Shown here in pieces: positions 1 through 10,881 of a stretch of 29,587 nt of DNA. Origin of the DNA: Syncephalastrum monosporum B8922 (lineage: Eukaryota; Mucoromycota; Mucoromycetes; Mucorales; Syncephalastraceae); NCBI GenBank assembly GCA_000697355.1, contig JNEN01000773.1, positions 1 to 29,587 of the forward strand. Direction: 5' to 3'. Numbering within the stretch: position 1 is the stretch's first letter; each line of letters opens with the position of its first letter. The notes beneath the pieces were generated by a model. The model was not told where the DNA came from. It ran no database searches and saw nothing but the letters and a program-made list of their open reading frames with translations. The position numbers and the translations under genes are program-made.

Positions 1-31
<31 letters not shown>
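1..31. repeat. Homopolymer T run at the window edge
   Basis: The window begins with 31 consecutive T residues, 32 bases before the first start codon. This is either an assembly edge artefact or a genuine poly(T)/poly(A) tract, such as the tail of a retroposed copy on the minus strand. No gene signal lies inside it. Confidence 0.9.
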
Positions 32-63
32 CCTTTGTTTAAAAATTGCTTCAGACTTTTACA

Positions 64-1979
64 ATGAACTTTGCAGCAACTCCACGGACGTTCACGTTGC
101 CGTCGCCTACGTCACCTTCCATTCCACGAGCCGACCCGCCCTCAACATCCGTTGTACCTAAAAAAAGACCAACCAAATCTCATGTTCCTGCGGCCTGTGT
201 ATGCTTTACGAGGACCCTGTCGACCTGCATAATGATACTGATCTATTATTATTTCCATTCAATAGTCCAATTGTCAAAAGGCTCATCTTGCCTGTGATGG
301 TATATTACTATAAATATAGATGTATATCAGGATCCGATGCTAAACTTGATTTATAGTGTCCAGGCCGTGCAACCGGTGCGTGCAGTCTGGAAGAGAAGAT
401 ACATGTGTCGATGTGCAGCACAAGAAAAGGGGACGACCGAAACGGCAGGCTGTCAACAAATTTGTCTCTAATGACAGTCAGGATCCACGTCAGGATCAGC
501 TACAACAACCTCATCGCCATGTACATTCTGTCATCCTTGCACCTGGCGTTATCTCCTCGTCTTTTCTTATGACACGACCACCGGGCCGGACCGACAAAGG
601 ACCATCACCCAAAAAAATGTTGACAGTAAGTAGGATATATAGGAAGGAGAATATAGATCGCAAATGGAGATCTTACGCGGTATCTACAGTTCTTTCTTTC
701 AATGGATGTATGCTGTGCACGCGTCTCGGACGAGACACTTGATGTCTTGGGCCGCTATCCACAAGAATTCGCCCATCGATCGTTGTACGACTTTGTTCCT
801 CCCGATGATTCTGAAAAGCTGGCACGGGTGCACCGCTGCTTACTCGACAGCGCCAATTCCTGCTTGCTTACTGGCAAACGAGTCCCCTTGCCAGCCACAC
901 AGCGCACCACCGCAGAGTGCTTCTCTTCCACATGTCCCTCCAGCCTCTTGAGTATCGCCAATGGATCACAAACCATCAAAGAGACGCTCGCATTCAAGAC
1001 TTCCGCAGGCACGCACATGCGCTTAGAGAGTCGCTTCTACCTGGGGGGCGGACTTGGCGCCGATCTCTTTGTGCCGTCGTCCCTGAGTAATCTCTATATC
1101 GTGTGCATTGCCACCGTTGCGGAGGCGGATGAACCTTGTGCTCCCCCAAATCCCCAGTCTCCTTTCGCTACGCTACTTCAAGCCGATACCATGACTCCCG
1201 AGACTTCGAACCTTTTAAACTCAATGGTAAGCACCTTTCATTTTGTCACGTGCTCCACGAGTGTCAGCTGACACGCTTCTGCTTTTTGGTAGCTCGTGAC
1301 AGATCCGGCCACGACCTCTTCGCCTGCCACGATCACAGCGGCGGCGCCTGTCCCCGCCCTAACACCGCCCATTCTCCTCCAGGATCCAAATCAGCTGCAG
1401 CACACGCCTTCGCCGCAATACTCTCCCCCCAGCCCTGGGCCGCTCTTTGTCGATGATCCAGAGCCACCGTCTGTAAGTCCGACGGACAAGTCTGCGTCGC
1501 CAATGCGCCTCGTTAATCCCACCTCTTCCCCCTCCTCTTCTACCGCCTCGACCTCTTCTGTCTCCACTGCGTGTATTGCCTCTCATCCCTCAGATGCTGC
1601 CACTACTTCTCCTGGAGCATCCTCCTTGGGTCGGCCTATCGTTACAACCCCGCGTGTAACCAGCACCCCACCCACCACGATGCTGGATACGCCCTCTTTC
1701 ATTAAGGATACCCAAATAAGCAACGCCCTTCAACAAAATCGGTGGACTCACCCGACTGAAGTCTACTATCAGCGCATGACAAGCAGTCAACTGAATGCCG
1801 AAGCAAGTGCTGTCGCCAATCGTCCTTTGTATTGGTCCCCTTCGCATGCTATGAACAGCGCCCTTCGGCCATCCCATGCTGATCCTAGCGCATTGAACCC
1901 TGTAGCTGCTCACCAGCGTATCCCAAACCACCCCGCACGCCGGTCGTGCCCTTATGAGCCGTTTCGACGCCGTTGCTAG
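64..1979 (+). CDS. Zn2Cys6 transcription factor with PAS domain (ERT1/AcuK-like)
   Basis: This is a predicted nuclear DNA-binding regulator of 553 aa. Exons inferred from GT-AG signals and frame are 64-198, 266-299, 357-625, 690-1226 and 1293-1979. The zinc cluster is split over three exons: Cys45, Cys48, Cys55, Cys61, Cys64 and Cys73 give the C-x2-C-x6-C-x5-C-x2-C-x8-C pattern. It is followed by an AT-hook-like KKRGRPKR at 79-86. Exon 4 encodes a PAS-type fold (about 150-270; motif SDETLDVLG), as in the ERT1/AcuK regulators of gluconeogenesis and other Zn2Cys6-PAS proteins. The tail is Ser/Thr/Pro-rich and low in complexity, typical of an activation region. ATG 64 is the first ATG, in frame with the cluster. 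The target genes cannot be told from sequence. The assignment to Zn2Cys6-PAS is firm; a specific orthologue is not claimed. Confidence 0.85.
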
Positions 1980-3263
1980 ATGTGACAGTTCTTCCATGTA
2001 CCTAATTTATTATACCTGATATTCCATTTGGCTTGTATGCTTTTCTTGTACATTTGAACATAATGATTATCTAATGTATATTTGCCATTTATATTAATCC
2101 TATGCTGTCATAGTGAGGCCTAGATGCAGAGAGCCAAGAAAGCGCCGTGGGCCATAAATTTGACTTGCTCAGCATACCTCATATCGAAGTGTCAGTGACA
2201 CAGTATGTACATTAAGCGTGGGCTTAAACTATAGCCGGCGTTCTGCAAGACCTGTAACACTTTGCGATGACTTCTTGCGTGTTGTAGGACAGTAGCTTGG
2301 CACTTTCCAGCCCTCTGTTCAACCGTCATGATTTGCTCTACGCAGACGAAGCCTGGTCACGTATATGTGCATCGCAGACATAGGGTAATTAGTTTAAGAC
2401 GGAACGGATGTATTGTTTCCACCCGCTTTCGTGTGTATTTACACGAGAACTATGAACACAATATTATGAAAGAGCAAACGAATCAAATTTTAGTGGAATC
2501 AGATAAAATTTCCAGAAGAAGCCAATGCCGTACAAGGGGTGTAAATACGGAATCTGACACGTCAAAGGTGGTATGACAAACATGAGGTCTAATATAATTT
2601 GCGATAGGAACGGTTCGACACGCTGTCCTTGACGATTCTCCTGCAGGTAGCTACCCCTCGTTCAATGTGAACAAGCGCCATCCCGTATTGCAAACTCGCA
2701 GCAAACAAGGATTCTACTTTACTATAATCGTTATACTTAATTTTTGTTTTGATATGAGCCGAAAAGGCAGTGGGCAAATATAGTCCTGTTTATTACCGGG
2801 GTTACCACTAATTATAAGATTCTTGCATAAACAGTGAGGTCATAAGGCCATATCATACATACAAAAAAAATCATCGGCATATCGAGAAGGTCGTTGTGCA
2901 ACGCGCTACAATTAGCCTTCTCCCAGAAGAGTTGATCCACGTTCCACGCCGACATACATTGTCGCGCATCATCTGTTTCATTCACCTCTCTCCCCCAGGC
3001 CGCGTGTGATCATGCATTCAATCATTCTTGTTCTGGTGATGACTCAATAATCGCGCACGTAGCGATCCACCGATTACATAAGGGCGCACACACTTGCCGT
3101 TTCTGTATGTGGTCCAAAGAGAAATGCAACTAACTCAAATCTAAGATTTACCATGGTCTGCTATTTGGCGGGGAGCTATTCCATTATCATGATACTATTT
3201 ATGCTAAGGGGGTCTTGATATTGTTGGCTTAGCGAGTAAAAGGTGTCACTGGTAGTCCAAAAT
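1980..3263. other. Intergenic region, no supported gene
   Basis: About 1.3 kb of AT-rich DNA downstream of the zinc-cluster factor. Short open frames on both strands lack recognisable protein features or a consistent splice pattern. No tRNA-like pair of A and B boxes was found. Confidence 0.6.
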
Positions 3264-3536
3264 TTATTCTAGGCACCCAGAGATTTCATCGACCAACGAG
3301 AACTGCTCATTGCGATTACTTTTATCGGTCACACGTTCAGCCAAGCCAAGATAATACACATACACACACACACAGAGAGAGAACACAAAACACATTTTAT
3401 GGCTGATGACCTTCTTGGCAACATCGTCTTCTGCATCTTGGCTCTCCACGTCCATAATATCCTCGCTCAAACAACTGCCAGAATGTACATCTAAGCCCGC
3501 ATGGCTGACTTCAACTTTCTTAATAAGAGCAGTTTA
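3264..3536 (-). pseudogene. Unidentified open segment, possible 3' end of a gene or relic
   Basis: On the minus strand an open frame runs from just after a TAA near 3536 down to a TAG at 3264. It contains an acidic stretch (SEDIMDVESQDAEDD) that looks coding. A GT-AG intron (about 3300-3410) could remove the TG-repeat section and keep the frame, joining DVAKK to FSLVDEISGCLE. No start codon or upstream exon could be found, and the product is not recognised. It may be a decayed gene fragment, the last exon of a gene whose 5' part is lost, or chance. Confidence 0.25.
3355..3382. repeat. CA/GA dinucleotide microsatellite
   Basis: A run of CA units passes into GA units. It lies within the proposed intron of the unidentified minus-strand segment, which is one reason to think this part is not coding. 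Confidence 0.8.
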
Positions 3537-3811
3537 AGTTTATCTGAGATCAATTTAGGTGTGCGGGGAGTGACCCAGAGTGTCTGGACAACGTCACAAA
3601 TTTTTTATGGGGGGGGTCCTTGAAGAAAGAATAGGTAACTTGCGTAACGGCCCGAGCTCTCTCTGGAGAAAATGACGATGCTTTCAAGGAAACTCAGCTT
3701 CCCGACGCTCTATTTTGATCTCGGCAGCCAATCGCATGTAGAGTTCTCATCAGCGCACCGAGCACCTCGTGGAACAGAGTAAAAAAGGGGGGTTCGTTTT
3801 TGCATAACCTC

Positions 3812-3819
3812 TATAAAAG
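3812..3819 (+). promoter_or_regulatory. TATA box of the RRM gene
   Basis: TATAAAAG stands 68 bases upstream of the chosen ATG of the RRM protein, a normal fungal distance that leaves a 5' leader of about 40 nt. Confidence 0.65.
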
Positions 3820-3886
3820 AGCACGTCTCCTCATTCTCAGACCTTTTTTTACCTTATTTTTCTTGAAAACTTTTCTTGACACACTC

Positions 3887-5304
3887 ATGATGCCACACCA
3901 AATTACACAAGGCTGCAAATCACTTGTAGCAACACAGCTCGATAATCGCGTCTCAGAGCAACTCCTGTACGATATCTTTTCCTCATTTGCAGTTGTGGAA
4001 CGAGTTGCTGTCGAGGTGCGTTCTCTTGCAGATATCTTATCACGTCGCATGATGTGATTGGATTAAATCATCATTTTGGGGTGGCGTGGTACATGATAGA
4101 CAAATATCATCACACGCACGCACCCTGTGTCTTTTTTCACACACACATGACTGACCTAAATGTCATCTTTACAGGACGATAACGCTGCGGCACAACAGAA
4201 AAGGGGAATCATTGACTTTGCAGACCATTTCACAGCGGAGCAAATTCTGCATAGCATGTCCGGCAAGCCGCTTTTGGGCCAGGTAAAGTGTAGACCGAAA
4301 ATTGTAAAGTCAGGCATGGCTCTAACTCTATTTAGGCAATTGCGCTGAACTGGGCCCCTGTGAAGCAAAGCCCGCACCTGTTCTCGGTCTACATTGATGG
4401 CATCAGCGCAGACACAGATGAAGCCATGCTCGCTCAACCGTTTGAACGATTTGATGGCATGTGGTAAGTTTCATTTTCCCCAAAAAATGACAATGAAACC
4501 GATGACGAAATTAATTCTTTTTCCTTTTTTTCTAGTGGCGCTCATGTATTATACGATGAGGAGGACGGCAAAGCGACCGGCGTGGGACGTGTGGACTTCG
4601 AAGACGAATACATTGCCAAAGACGCCATGATTCAAGTGGATGGCGCCACTATTAATGGTTCCACTGTCCACTGTCGATGGTTTGCGCCGCACAGACGTGC
4701 ATCGACTGCATCATCAGATAGCGAGCCGGGTCGACGCACACGGAGTTACGACAAAATTTTCAACAAGGCCCCTCTTTTTGAAACGACTGTGCGTGTCAGC
4801 ATCCCAGAGGACAAGAAGTTGACAAGTAAGCAAAATAAAAGGAAAGCATATATACATTTTACTGATTTTCTTACAGAGCAAGACTTGATGCCTGCGTTTC
4901 AACAGTACGGTTACGTTTCGCTCGTGCGTTTGGCTCTCGACGGTCGATCGGCCCTCGTCAGGTGAGAATATAACTTTTTTAGGATCAACCTTAGAAAAAA
5001 TATTAATTGTCCCTTTCCTTTGTATAGCATGGATACCCACGCCAATGCAGCCAAGGCAATTTTTGAGCTCGAGGGACACGAGGCGCACGGCTACACCATG
5101 CGCCTGCAGTGGCCCCGCGATTCGGACAGCACTGCGTACGAGCCTATCCACACACCACCTTCGTCAGCATCACTCAACTTTATGGATACGCGACACGAGG
5201 CACAGGTGCCACCGATGAGCACTGGTTTTCATCATCACCATCGTCCACCCGTGCAAATGTCTGGCTGGGGTGAATTTTACCACCCCACCGGCACCTCCCT
5301 CTGA
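3887..5304 (+). CDS. Three-RRM RNA-binding protein, TIA-1/Pub1-like
   Basis: Predicted 338-aa RNA-binding protein. Exons: 3887-4015, 4175-4282, 4336-4463, 4536-4825, 4877-4961, 5028-5304; all introns are GT-AG and the frame closes. RRM1 spans about residues 10-82 and ends in ALNWAP, RRM2 about 86-165 (RNP2 VYIDGI, RNP1-like GVGRVDF), RRM3 about 185-262. The order, the NWA-type strand after RRM1 and the DTHANAAKAI helix of RRM3 resemble TIA-1 and yeast Pub1, which bind U-rich RNA and act in mRNA stability and stress granules. The aromatic residues normally found in RNP1 are largely replaced, above all in RRM1 (RGIIDFAD) and RRM3, so this is a divergent member. The C-terminal tail has a HHHH run. 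There are two adjacent ATGs (3887, 3890); the first is used. It converges on the membrane-protein gene at 5666. Confidence 0.82.
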
Positions 5305-5665
5305 ATTGCATGTGCCGTTTCTGAACTTCCCTTTATCGTTGTACATAGTCCCGATTATCTTCAAGCCGCACGAATATAAGCTCACACTCTCCCCTCCCAC
5401 AACCATATTTGTCTCTTTGACCCATACCCCCTCGCCCCACGTTTCTGTCAGTTTCCTCCCTTCACATCTTCATTAGTTTTTCTTTGCATCCTCATTAAAT
5501 TCTTTGAAAGAGCTTTAAGCTGTCAAAATCTGTTCTGATAGAATAGGATAGAAGAGTACATGACGAAGAAAGGATTTGTATAGGATATAAGAGATTATAC
5601 TAGAACTAAAAGTGACGTATACAGAAAAGTAGAAGATAAAAAAGCGAAGAGGACGGGTTACGTGA
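5305..5665. other. Convergent 3' region, no gene
   Basis: 361 bases between two convergent stop codons. The content is pyrimidine-rich on the left and AT-rich on the right, as expected for two 3' UTRs. No further gene is visible. Confidence 0.6.
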
Positions 5666-6240
5666 TTACCACCCTTGGGCAAAAGCAAGGCCACCGATTG
5701 CCAGAGTAAGCGCGTAGAAGATAGCACTGTACACGAAGCGGACAAAGCGGTGCTCGTAGCCGATTTCAGTGAACGCATACAGCACAGTGAAGGAGAAGTA
5801 GCTATGTAGCAACATACATGTGTCAAGACCTGCGACATATAAACTCATACTTTTGAAACTTACATCCAAGTAATAATCATCACGGCACGCGTAGAGGCAG
5901 TTCCAAAGGTATTGAGGACTAGGACAGCAAGCAGGAGTAGGGTGTTTTCTTGGAGCACACGGTGCGCATTCGTAATGCGTCCCTATATTAATATAGATAA
6001 TAGATGATGAGTATCGTGAACACTGGATCGTTAGCGGCAGCTTACAGTGAACCCTCCGGCTGGTAAGAATCTCTTCTTCTCCCCTGCCTCAGCATCGTCC
6101 GCAGCCGAGGTCTTCTCAGGATCGGCGAATACATGGCGCAAAAAGTAGACCAGACCCCAAAGGACCCATTGTGTAAAGAATGCAATCCAGGTTAAGCGGA
6201 CATAGTGATCGGAAACAAAGGCAGAGACGTCGCGATCCAT
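5666..6240 (-). CDS. Four-helix membrane protein, MAPEG-like (copy 1)
   Basis: Predicted 149-aa integral membrane protein. Exons on the minus strand: 6240-6046, 5982-5864, 5801-5666. Four hydrophobic segments lie at about 18-38, 78-94, 100-118 and 127-146, with an acidic/basic loop (about 40-60) after the first. The NAHRVLQENTLLLL motif at the start of helix 2 and the size resemble the MAPEG superfamily (microsomal glutathione transferases and eicosanoid enzymes), where an R...N-x2-E motif precedes helix 2. The match is by eye and the catalytic activity is not shown. A paralogue with the same intron positions lies at 8865-9467. ATG 6240 is the first ATG after a TATA box at 6338-6345. Confidence 0.7.
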
Positions 6241-6337
6241 TGCAAAGGTTTTCTTTTGAACTTTTGAGTGCAGAAGGAGAAAGAAGAGGTATGCGTGTAT
6301 ATGTGTAAAAAAAGTAGAGGCACCAAACAAACGGATA

Positions 6338-6345
6338 CTTATATA
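6338..6345 (-). promoter_or_regulatory. TATA box of MAPEG-like copy 1
   Basis: TATATAAG on the minus strand, about 100 bases upstream of the ATG at 6240. Confidence 0.5.
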
Positions 6346-6449
6346 TTTTTTCGACTTTTGCTTTGCTTGCTGGTCCTTCGATTTGTTTCTGCGATGTGCA
6401 CGCGTGCGATTCCAGGAAACGCGCGCGCAGCACACTCTGTTTTGGCGTG

Positions 6450-8864
6450 TGTTGCTTTTGAGATAATGTTTTAGCCGGCGCAGACGTATGTTTTATGCAA
6501 ATAAAAAGATCTTGTGATGCTGTCAAACGGTCTTTTTCGGGGCGCACAAAACCAAGATGGGTCGCGGCCTGGTTTCCTCCTTGACTTACACACGCACGTC
6601 TTCGTTATCTTGACTTAATGAAATTGTGAACCGACGGGAAATCACGGTAATGGCCAGAAAACGAAAGGACAATACGACGTATACGGTCTATAGTCAGTAA
6701 TCTATATAGCCTCAGACTATTACCGCTGCTGCTTTCACATACAAAGGTATTGTTGCGGTGGCCCCGGCCCAACAAAAGACAATCCTGTAAAGTTTTTGCA
6801 TCAACGTTTTCCCGGTTACATTACGGCGAAATTTTACCGGTCGGCTTTGTGCAACTCGGCTAGGGACGATCCCGGTCATCATAGTCAAGCGGTCATCTCG
6901 AACAATCACGAAAAAAAAGAACCCAGGAAAGAGAGTGATGCAGTTGGATTTGTCATCGCGTGCTGCGCACGCATGCCGGCAATATCCAAAACCCAGCAAC
7001 CTCCTCGAAATCTAATATGAGGCACTCGTTTTGACATTGTTACCCTGTGCAAAGAACAAACAAGGCAGCCATGACCATGATTCGTATACATGAAAACTCG
7101 TAGATCCTTGTTTTCCTAGCATATCAGAGCTTAGTCAGAGTAATAATGATGCAGCATGGTGCAAGCCAAATAGAAAGCGCTCCCGTCACCATGTGGTACA
7201 CAAACAGCGCCAACTTTTGTTCGGCATAAAATTTTTTTGTCGACAAGACCCCGGTCTGGTGTGACCCACCGTTCTGGCTATCGCGTTACGAACCGAAAAA
7301 AAGAGGTGACACTCAGAAAGAGGATCTTCATCGAAAAAATAGTCTGCTGTCGGGCATCTTCTGAGTAGTGAATGCGTACACTCTCGTATGATATTTCCTT
7401 TTCTACATTATCGTATGCTTCGACATACTGCCGACAAGCGGTCGTGCAGTGGCCTAAGCGATAAATGGGCACCGTTTACAAAGGCTGCCACGTTGGAGTC
7501 ATAAAATCATCTCTTACTTTTCATTGGCCTGAGCTGCGTAAGAATAATTGCATGATGGGCAACGAAACGACACCAAGCGGCGGGGCGGACTTTATACAAT
7601 GGTTGCCTTGTTTCATGCAGTCGCTACATGCGCCAGTTTTTCGCTTCTGTGCTACACCAAACAGAGATGTCATCATAGGCAGAACACATGTGGTTGGTCA
7701 GTCGCACCAGTGGCCACTGGACATCGTCCTTGGGCTTCAGCTCTGGGATGAAAGTGGTAGATGCAAGTCAGACAAAAAAATAAGAGGAAGGAATAGGAAA
7801 AAATATAGACCCGCGCAGAGTCGCACGAAGACAACATGACAGGCCGGACGTGTACTTCACTCGTTCTCTACCAGTGCGCAAGCTAATTGTTTTTTTTTTT
7901 TCGCGCAAGACAAGCTCTCCATCCGTTTCAGAGGATAATGTCGTACATGACAAAAATTTTATCCATTCAATTGCGCTACTGGTGAACATGTGGTCGTCTG
8001 TATGAGAAGGCAATTACCACCCTTATAATCCTCCTTCTTTGCGATTAAAAAAAGAGGAAAAGAAAAAACGAGAGCGCAGTCGATATGGAATCCTTCTCTA
8101 CGACTCGATTGTTTGATTGAGGCTGGTTGCACATGGGTGCCAACTATCTGAACGCCATCAAAACAACGGATGGGGTTATGTAAGACAAGGTGTATACATA
8201 CGAGAAGACTAAAGGGCCAACTCATTATTTCCAGTAATTGATTTGAATAATTTGGCCAAATACAACAGTAGCGTTTGCTAGTGCTTTCATGATCAGGGCA
8301 CTTGTGGTTACATAGCCTAAAGGCGCTATATCAGATTAGAATTCATGGCGTTTATTGACAGGTTAACAAGGTGACAATATTGCGACGCCCTGCTAGAGAC
8401 AGCTAACAGAAAAGCCGGTGCGGTTTACCAAGCTCAATCAGACGGTGTTGGTGAGCGAGAGCGAGAGACAATCACATGAAACCGGTCAATCTTTCCATTT
8501 CTCATTTATCATATCAAGATTTTAGGATATAAAAGCAGCCACGGCAAAACAAAATCCGGAACCTAAGATATCAATATGTCCTGTGATTTCGACTATCCAG
8601 TCTGATGGATAGTACGACTTGCCGAAATATAACTTAGCTTCCCCTGTATTTTATTTGCTGCAGACCCACATGAGTATATGTCTATGTACCAGTCTGCTCT
8701 TTCGCTAACTGACAAGCACCCACGTCAAATAGCGATACTTTTTATATAAGGCGCACCAGTGTGCATGTATTTCATTTAGCACATAGCAATCAACAATTGT
8801 GTGTACGTACAGGGAGTGACACAGGCGCTTCGAGCAGTACAGTATGCGAGAAAAAAAATCGTTT
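6450..8864. other. Long intergenic region between the paralogues, no supported gene
   Basis: About 2.4 kb. Open frames here are under 130 codons, overlap one another on both strands and show no known domain. Homopolymer A/T runs are frequent. A good TATAAAAG (8528-8535, +) precedes an ATG at 8576, but that frame closes after nine codons. I see no tRNA, no repeat arrays and no remains of a third paralogue. Confidence 0.55.
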
Positions 8865-9467
8865 TCACCATCCTTGGGCAAAGGCAAGGCCACCGATGGC
8901 AAGCGTCAGGGCGTAGAAAATGACACTGTAAGCGAGGCGAATGAAACGGTGCGCATAGGCGATCTCACTGAAGGCATATAAGACGGTGAAGGCAAAATAA
9001 CTAGAAAGAAAAGAGTGAATTTATCAAAAGTACCAGAACAAGTAATAAGAGACTTACATCCAAGTAATGATCATGACGGCGCGTGTCGAAGCACGGCCGA
9101 GCGTATTGAGAACGAGCACGCTCAGCAATAGTAATGTATTCTCAGTAAGAATGCTGTACGCATTTGCAACGCGTGCCTGCGGACCGGAAAAACAGGAGGA
9201 GTAAGTAGTGCGTAAAATGTCGATGTTATAACATGCTAGAATACGTACCGTAAAACCGCCTGCCTGGGGAAGGAATCTGATCTTTTTCTCAGTGGTCACC
9301 TCTTCGGCCGTGTCGGTTTTCCCGGGTGCTTCGAAAGCATGACGAACAAAGTAGACAAAGCCCCAAAGGACCCAGAGGGTGAAAAAGGCTATCCAGGTTG
9401 AGCGCACGTGGCTGTCCACAACGAAGGCGGAGAGGTTGGGTTGCAACTGCAATTGCTGGTTCTCCAT
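8865..9467 (-). CDS. Four-helix membrane protein, MAPEG-like (copy 2)
   Basis: Predicted 157-aa paralogue of the gene at 5666-6240. Exons: 9467-9249, 9176-9058, 9000-8865. Exons 2 and 3 have exactly the lengths of copy 1 (119 and 136 nt), and both introns fall at the same codons and phases. The N-terminus is longer by a Gln/Leu-rich stretch (MENQQLQLQPN). Helix 1 (WIAFFTLWVLWGFVYF), the ENTLLLL motif, STRAVMIITW and the C-terminal LTLAIGGLAFAQGW are conserved between the copies. The start at 9467 is chosen because a TATA-like element at 9514-9523 leaves no room for the alternative upstream in-frame start, which is not an ATG. The MAPEG relationship is a family-level suggestion only. Confidence 0.7.
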
Positions 9468-9513
9468 CTGTAATATGGGCTGTAGTGCCGAGTCGTGATG
9501 CACTACGACGTCT

Positions 9514-9523
9514 CTTTTAAATA
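9514..9523 (-). promoter_or_regulatory. TATA-like box of MAPEG-like copy 2
   Basis: TATTTAAAAG on the minus strand, 47 bases upstream of the ATG at 9467, implying a short 5' leader. Confidence 0.5.
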
Positions 9524-10273
9524 CTCCCAACGCAGCGGCTTATTATTTTCGGTTCCTGGTAAAGGCGTCCCATAAGCCGGAGATTGTCTTAGGGATAATT
9601 TTACCGATGTTTTGAGAATTGTACAGAAGTCCAAACGAGAAACCTCCCGTTCCTTACCGATTGGACCTGTGCCCCTTGTACTTTGTTTTCTGTAGAAGCC
9701 TCTTGCCAATCCCCTTGTATAGCAGGATTGGATTGAATTGATGTGCTAAATACTGATATGGTGAAGCACACCGCCTTACGAGACTAGGTCTGACATGAAG
9801 TGTTTCCTGCCAGTGAGCATTTCCGGAAAGGATGGGATCACGAGTCGACTCTGTATCTTGCAACGGAGGCCGACTGCGGATCGATTAAAACAATAGGCGC
9901 GCACAGGCCTCCTTTCTCGGTAAATTTATACCCGAAACATAAACCGCAGGGTGAGTTCTTCAGCCTTCCATGGATGAGGCGCAAGAAGCAATGACACAGG
10001 AACGTTCTATGAGACGAGCATTTATGGAGACTTCTGGCTTCCAATGATCGAAAGCAGCAGTGCTCTGCGGGACAGAGACTGCCTGCACTGCACAGACAGG
10101 AGTCATACTTACTCCATGAATAGCAAGCAAGCAAGCAACAAAATGGGAATAGCGTCACTCATATCCACAAAGCAACATGCTGTTCTCTTTTGGATTACCA
10201 TGGTCATGCTATCTTTGTTCGTCGTGAGGGTATCTATCCATATTAGGGATCTAACGCGACCGACTATGTGTTC
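9524..10273. other. Intergenic region, no supported gene
   Basis: About 750 bases between the promoter of the second MAPEG-like gene and the stop of the EF-hand gene. Only short overlapping open frames without recognisable features. Confidence 0.5.
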
Positions 10274-10799
10274 TTATGCCTGCACGCGGAACTTGTCAGG
10301 CACGCCCTCGCTTTCCTCTTCATGGTGAGACACCCACTCGGCTGTGCGATGGTATTCCTGCTGCTGCTGCTGCTCTTGGACGGGATGGCGGTCTTGCCAC
10401 TGTTTCTCCTGGCGACGCTCCTCAGGCGTCCAGTTGGGCAGCTTGCTTTGCATATATTCCTGGAGCGAGATCCGGTTGTCCTGATCGGCATCGAGATCCT
10501 GGAAGGCACGGTTGATAATGGCGCGGATGTGGGAGGCGGAAGGGTCAATATCACGTTCCAGTCCGTACATGGCTTGCAGCTCGTGCGTATCCCAGAAACC
10601 ATCCCCGTCCAGATCGTGAATCTTGAAAAAAGCAACCTCATCTGACACCTGGATCGAGTGTGTGTCGTGCATGTGTCTGCTGCCAGTTAGAATATAACCC
10701 ATCACGACCTTCTTCCACCTACTGTTCCTCGAAATTGGCAAACTCTTCTGCAGCAGAAAAAGCAAGGAGGGCAGCCAGACCCACAAAGACAGAGCGCAT
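10274..10799 (-). CDS. Secreted/ER EF-hand protein, nucleobindin/Ssp120-like
   Basis: Predicted 160-aa calcium-binding protein of the secretory pathway. Exon 1 is 10799-10723 and exon 2 is 10679-10274, joined across a 43-nt intron with a TTCTAAC branch site close to the acceptor. Exon 1 encodes a signal peptide (MRSVFVGLAALLAFSAA). After the splice comes HRHMHDTHSIQVSDEVAFF, the helix pattern that precedes EF-hand 1 in nucleobindin and fungal Ssp120. EF-hand 1 (48-59, DLDGDGFWDTHE) and EF-hand 2 (89-100, DADQDNRISLQE) have full sets of ligand residues and the terminal Glu. A Gln-rich coiled tail with a QQQQQ run ends the protein; no HDEL-type signal is present. The role in Golgi/ER traffic is known for the family and inferred here. 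Confidence 0.85.
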
Positions 10800-10805
10800 T
10801 AGCAT

Positions 10806-10850
10806 ACTGTAGTGTAGTGTGGTGTAGTGTGGTGTAGTGGAGTGGAGCGT
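10806..10850. repeat. Short imperfect tandem repeat (GTAGTGTGGT type)
   Basis: Several imperfect 10-base units of TGTAGTGTGG lie directly before the start codon of the EF-hand gene, probably in its 5' leader between the TATA-like element and the ATG. Confidence 0.75.
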
Positions 10851-10873
10851 GTGAAAAAGATGCAATTACTGGG

Positions 10874-10881
10874 CTTTTATT
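10874..10881 (-). promoter_or_regulatory. TATA-like element of the EF-hand gene
   Basis: AATAAAAG on the minus strand, about 75 bases upstream of the ATG at 10799. Confidence 0.4.

Noticed and set aside
2608..2625. GGTTCGACAC, a possible tRNA T-loop
   Set aside because: No D-arm/A-box upstream and no 7-bp acceptor stem could be formed.
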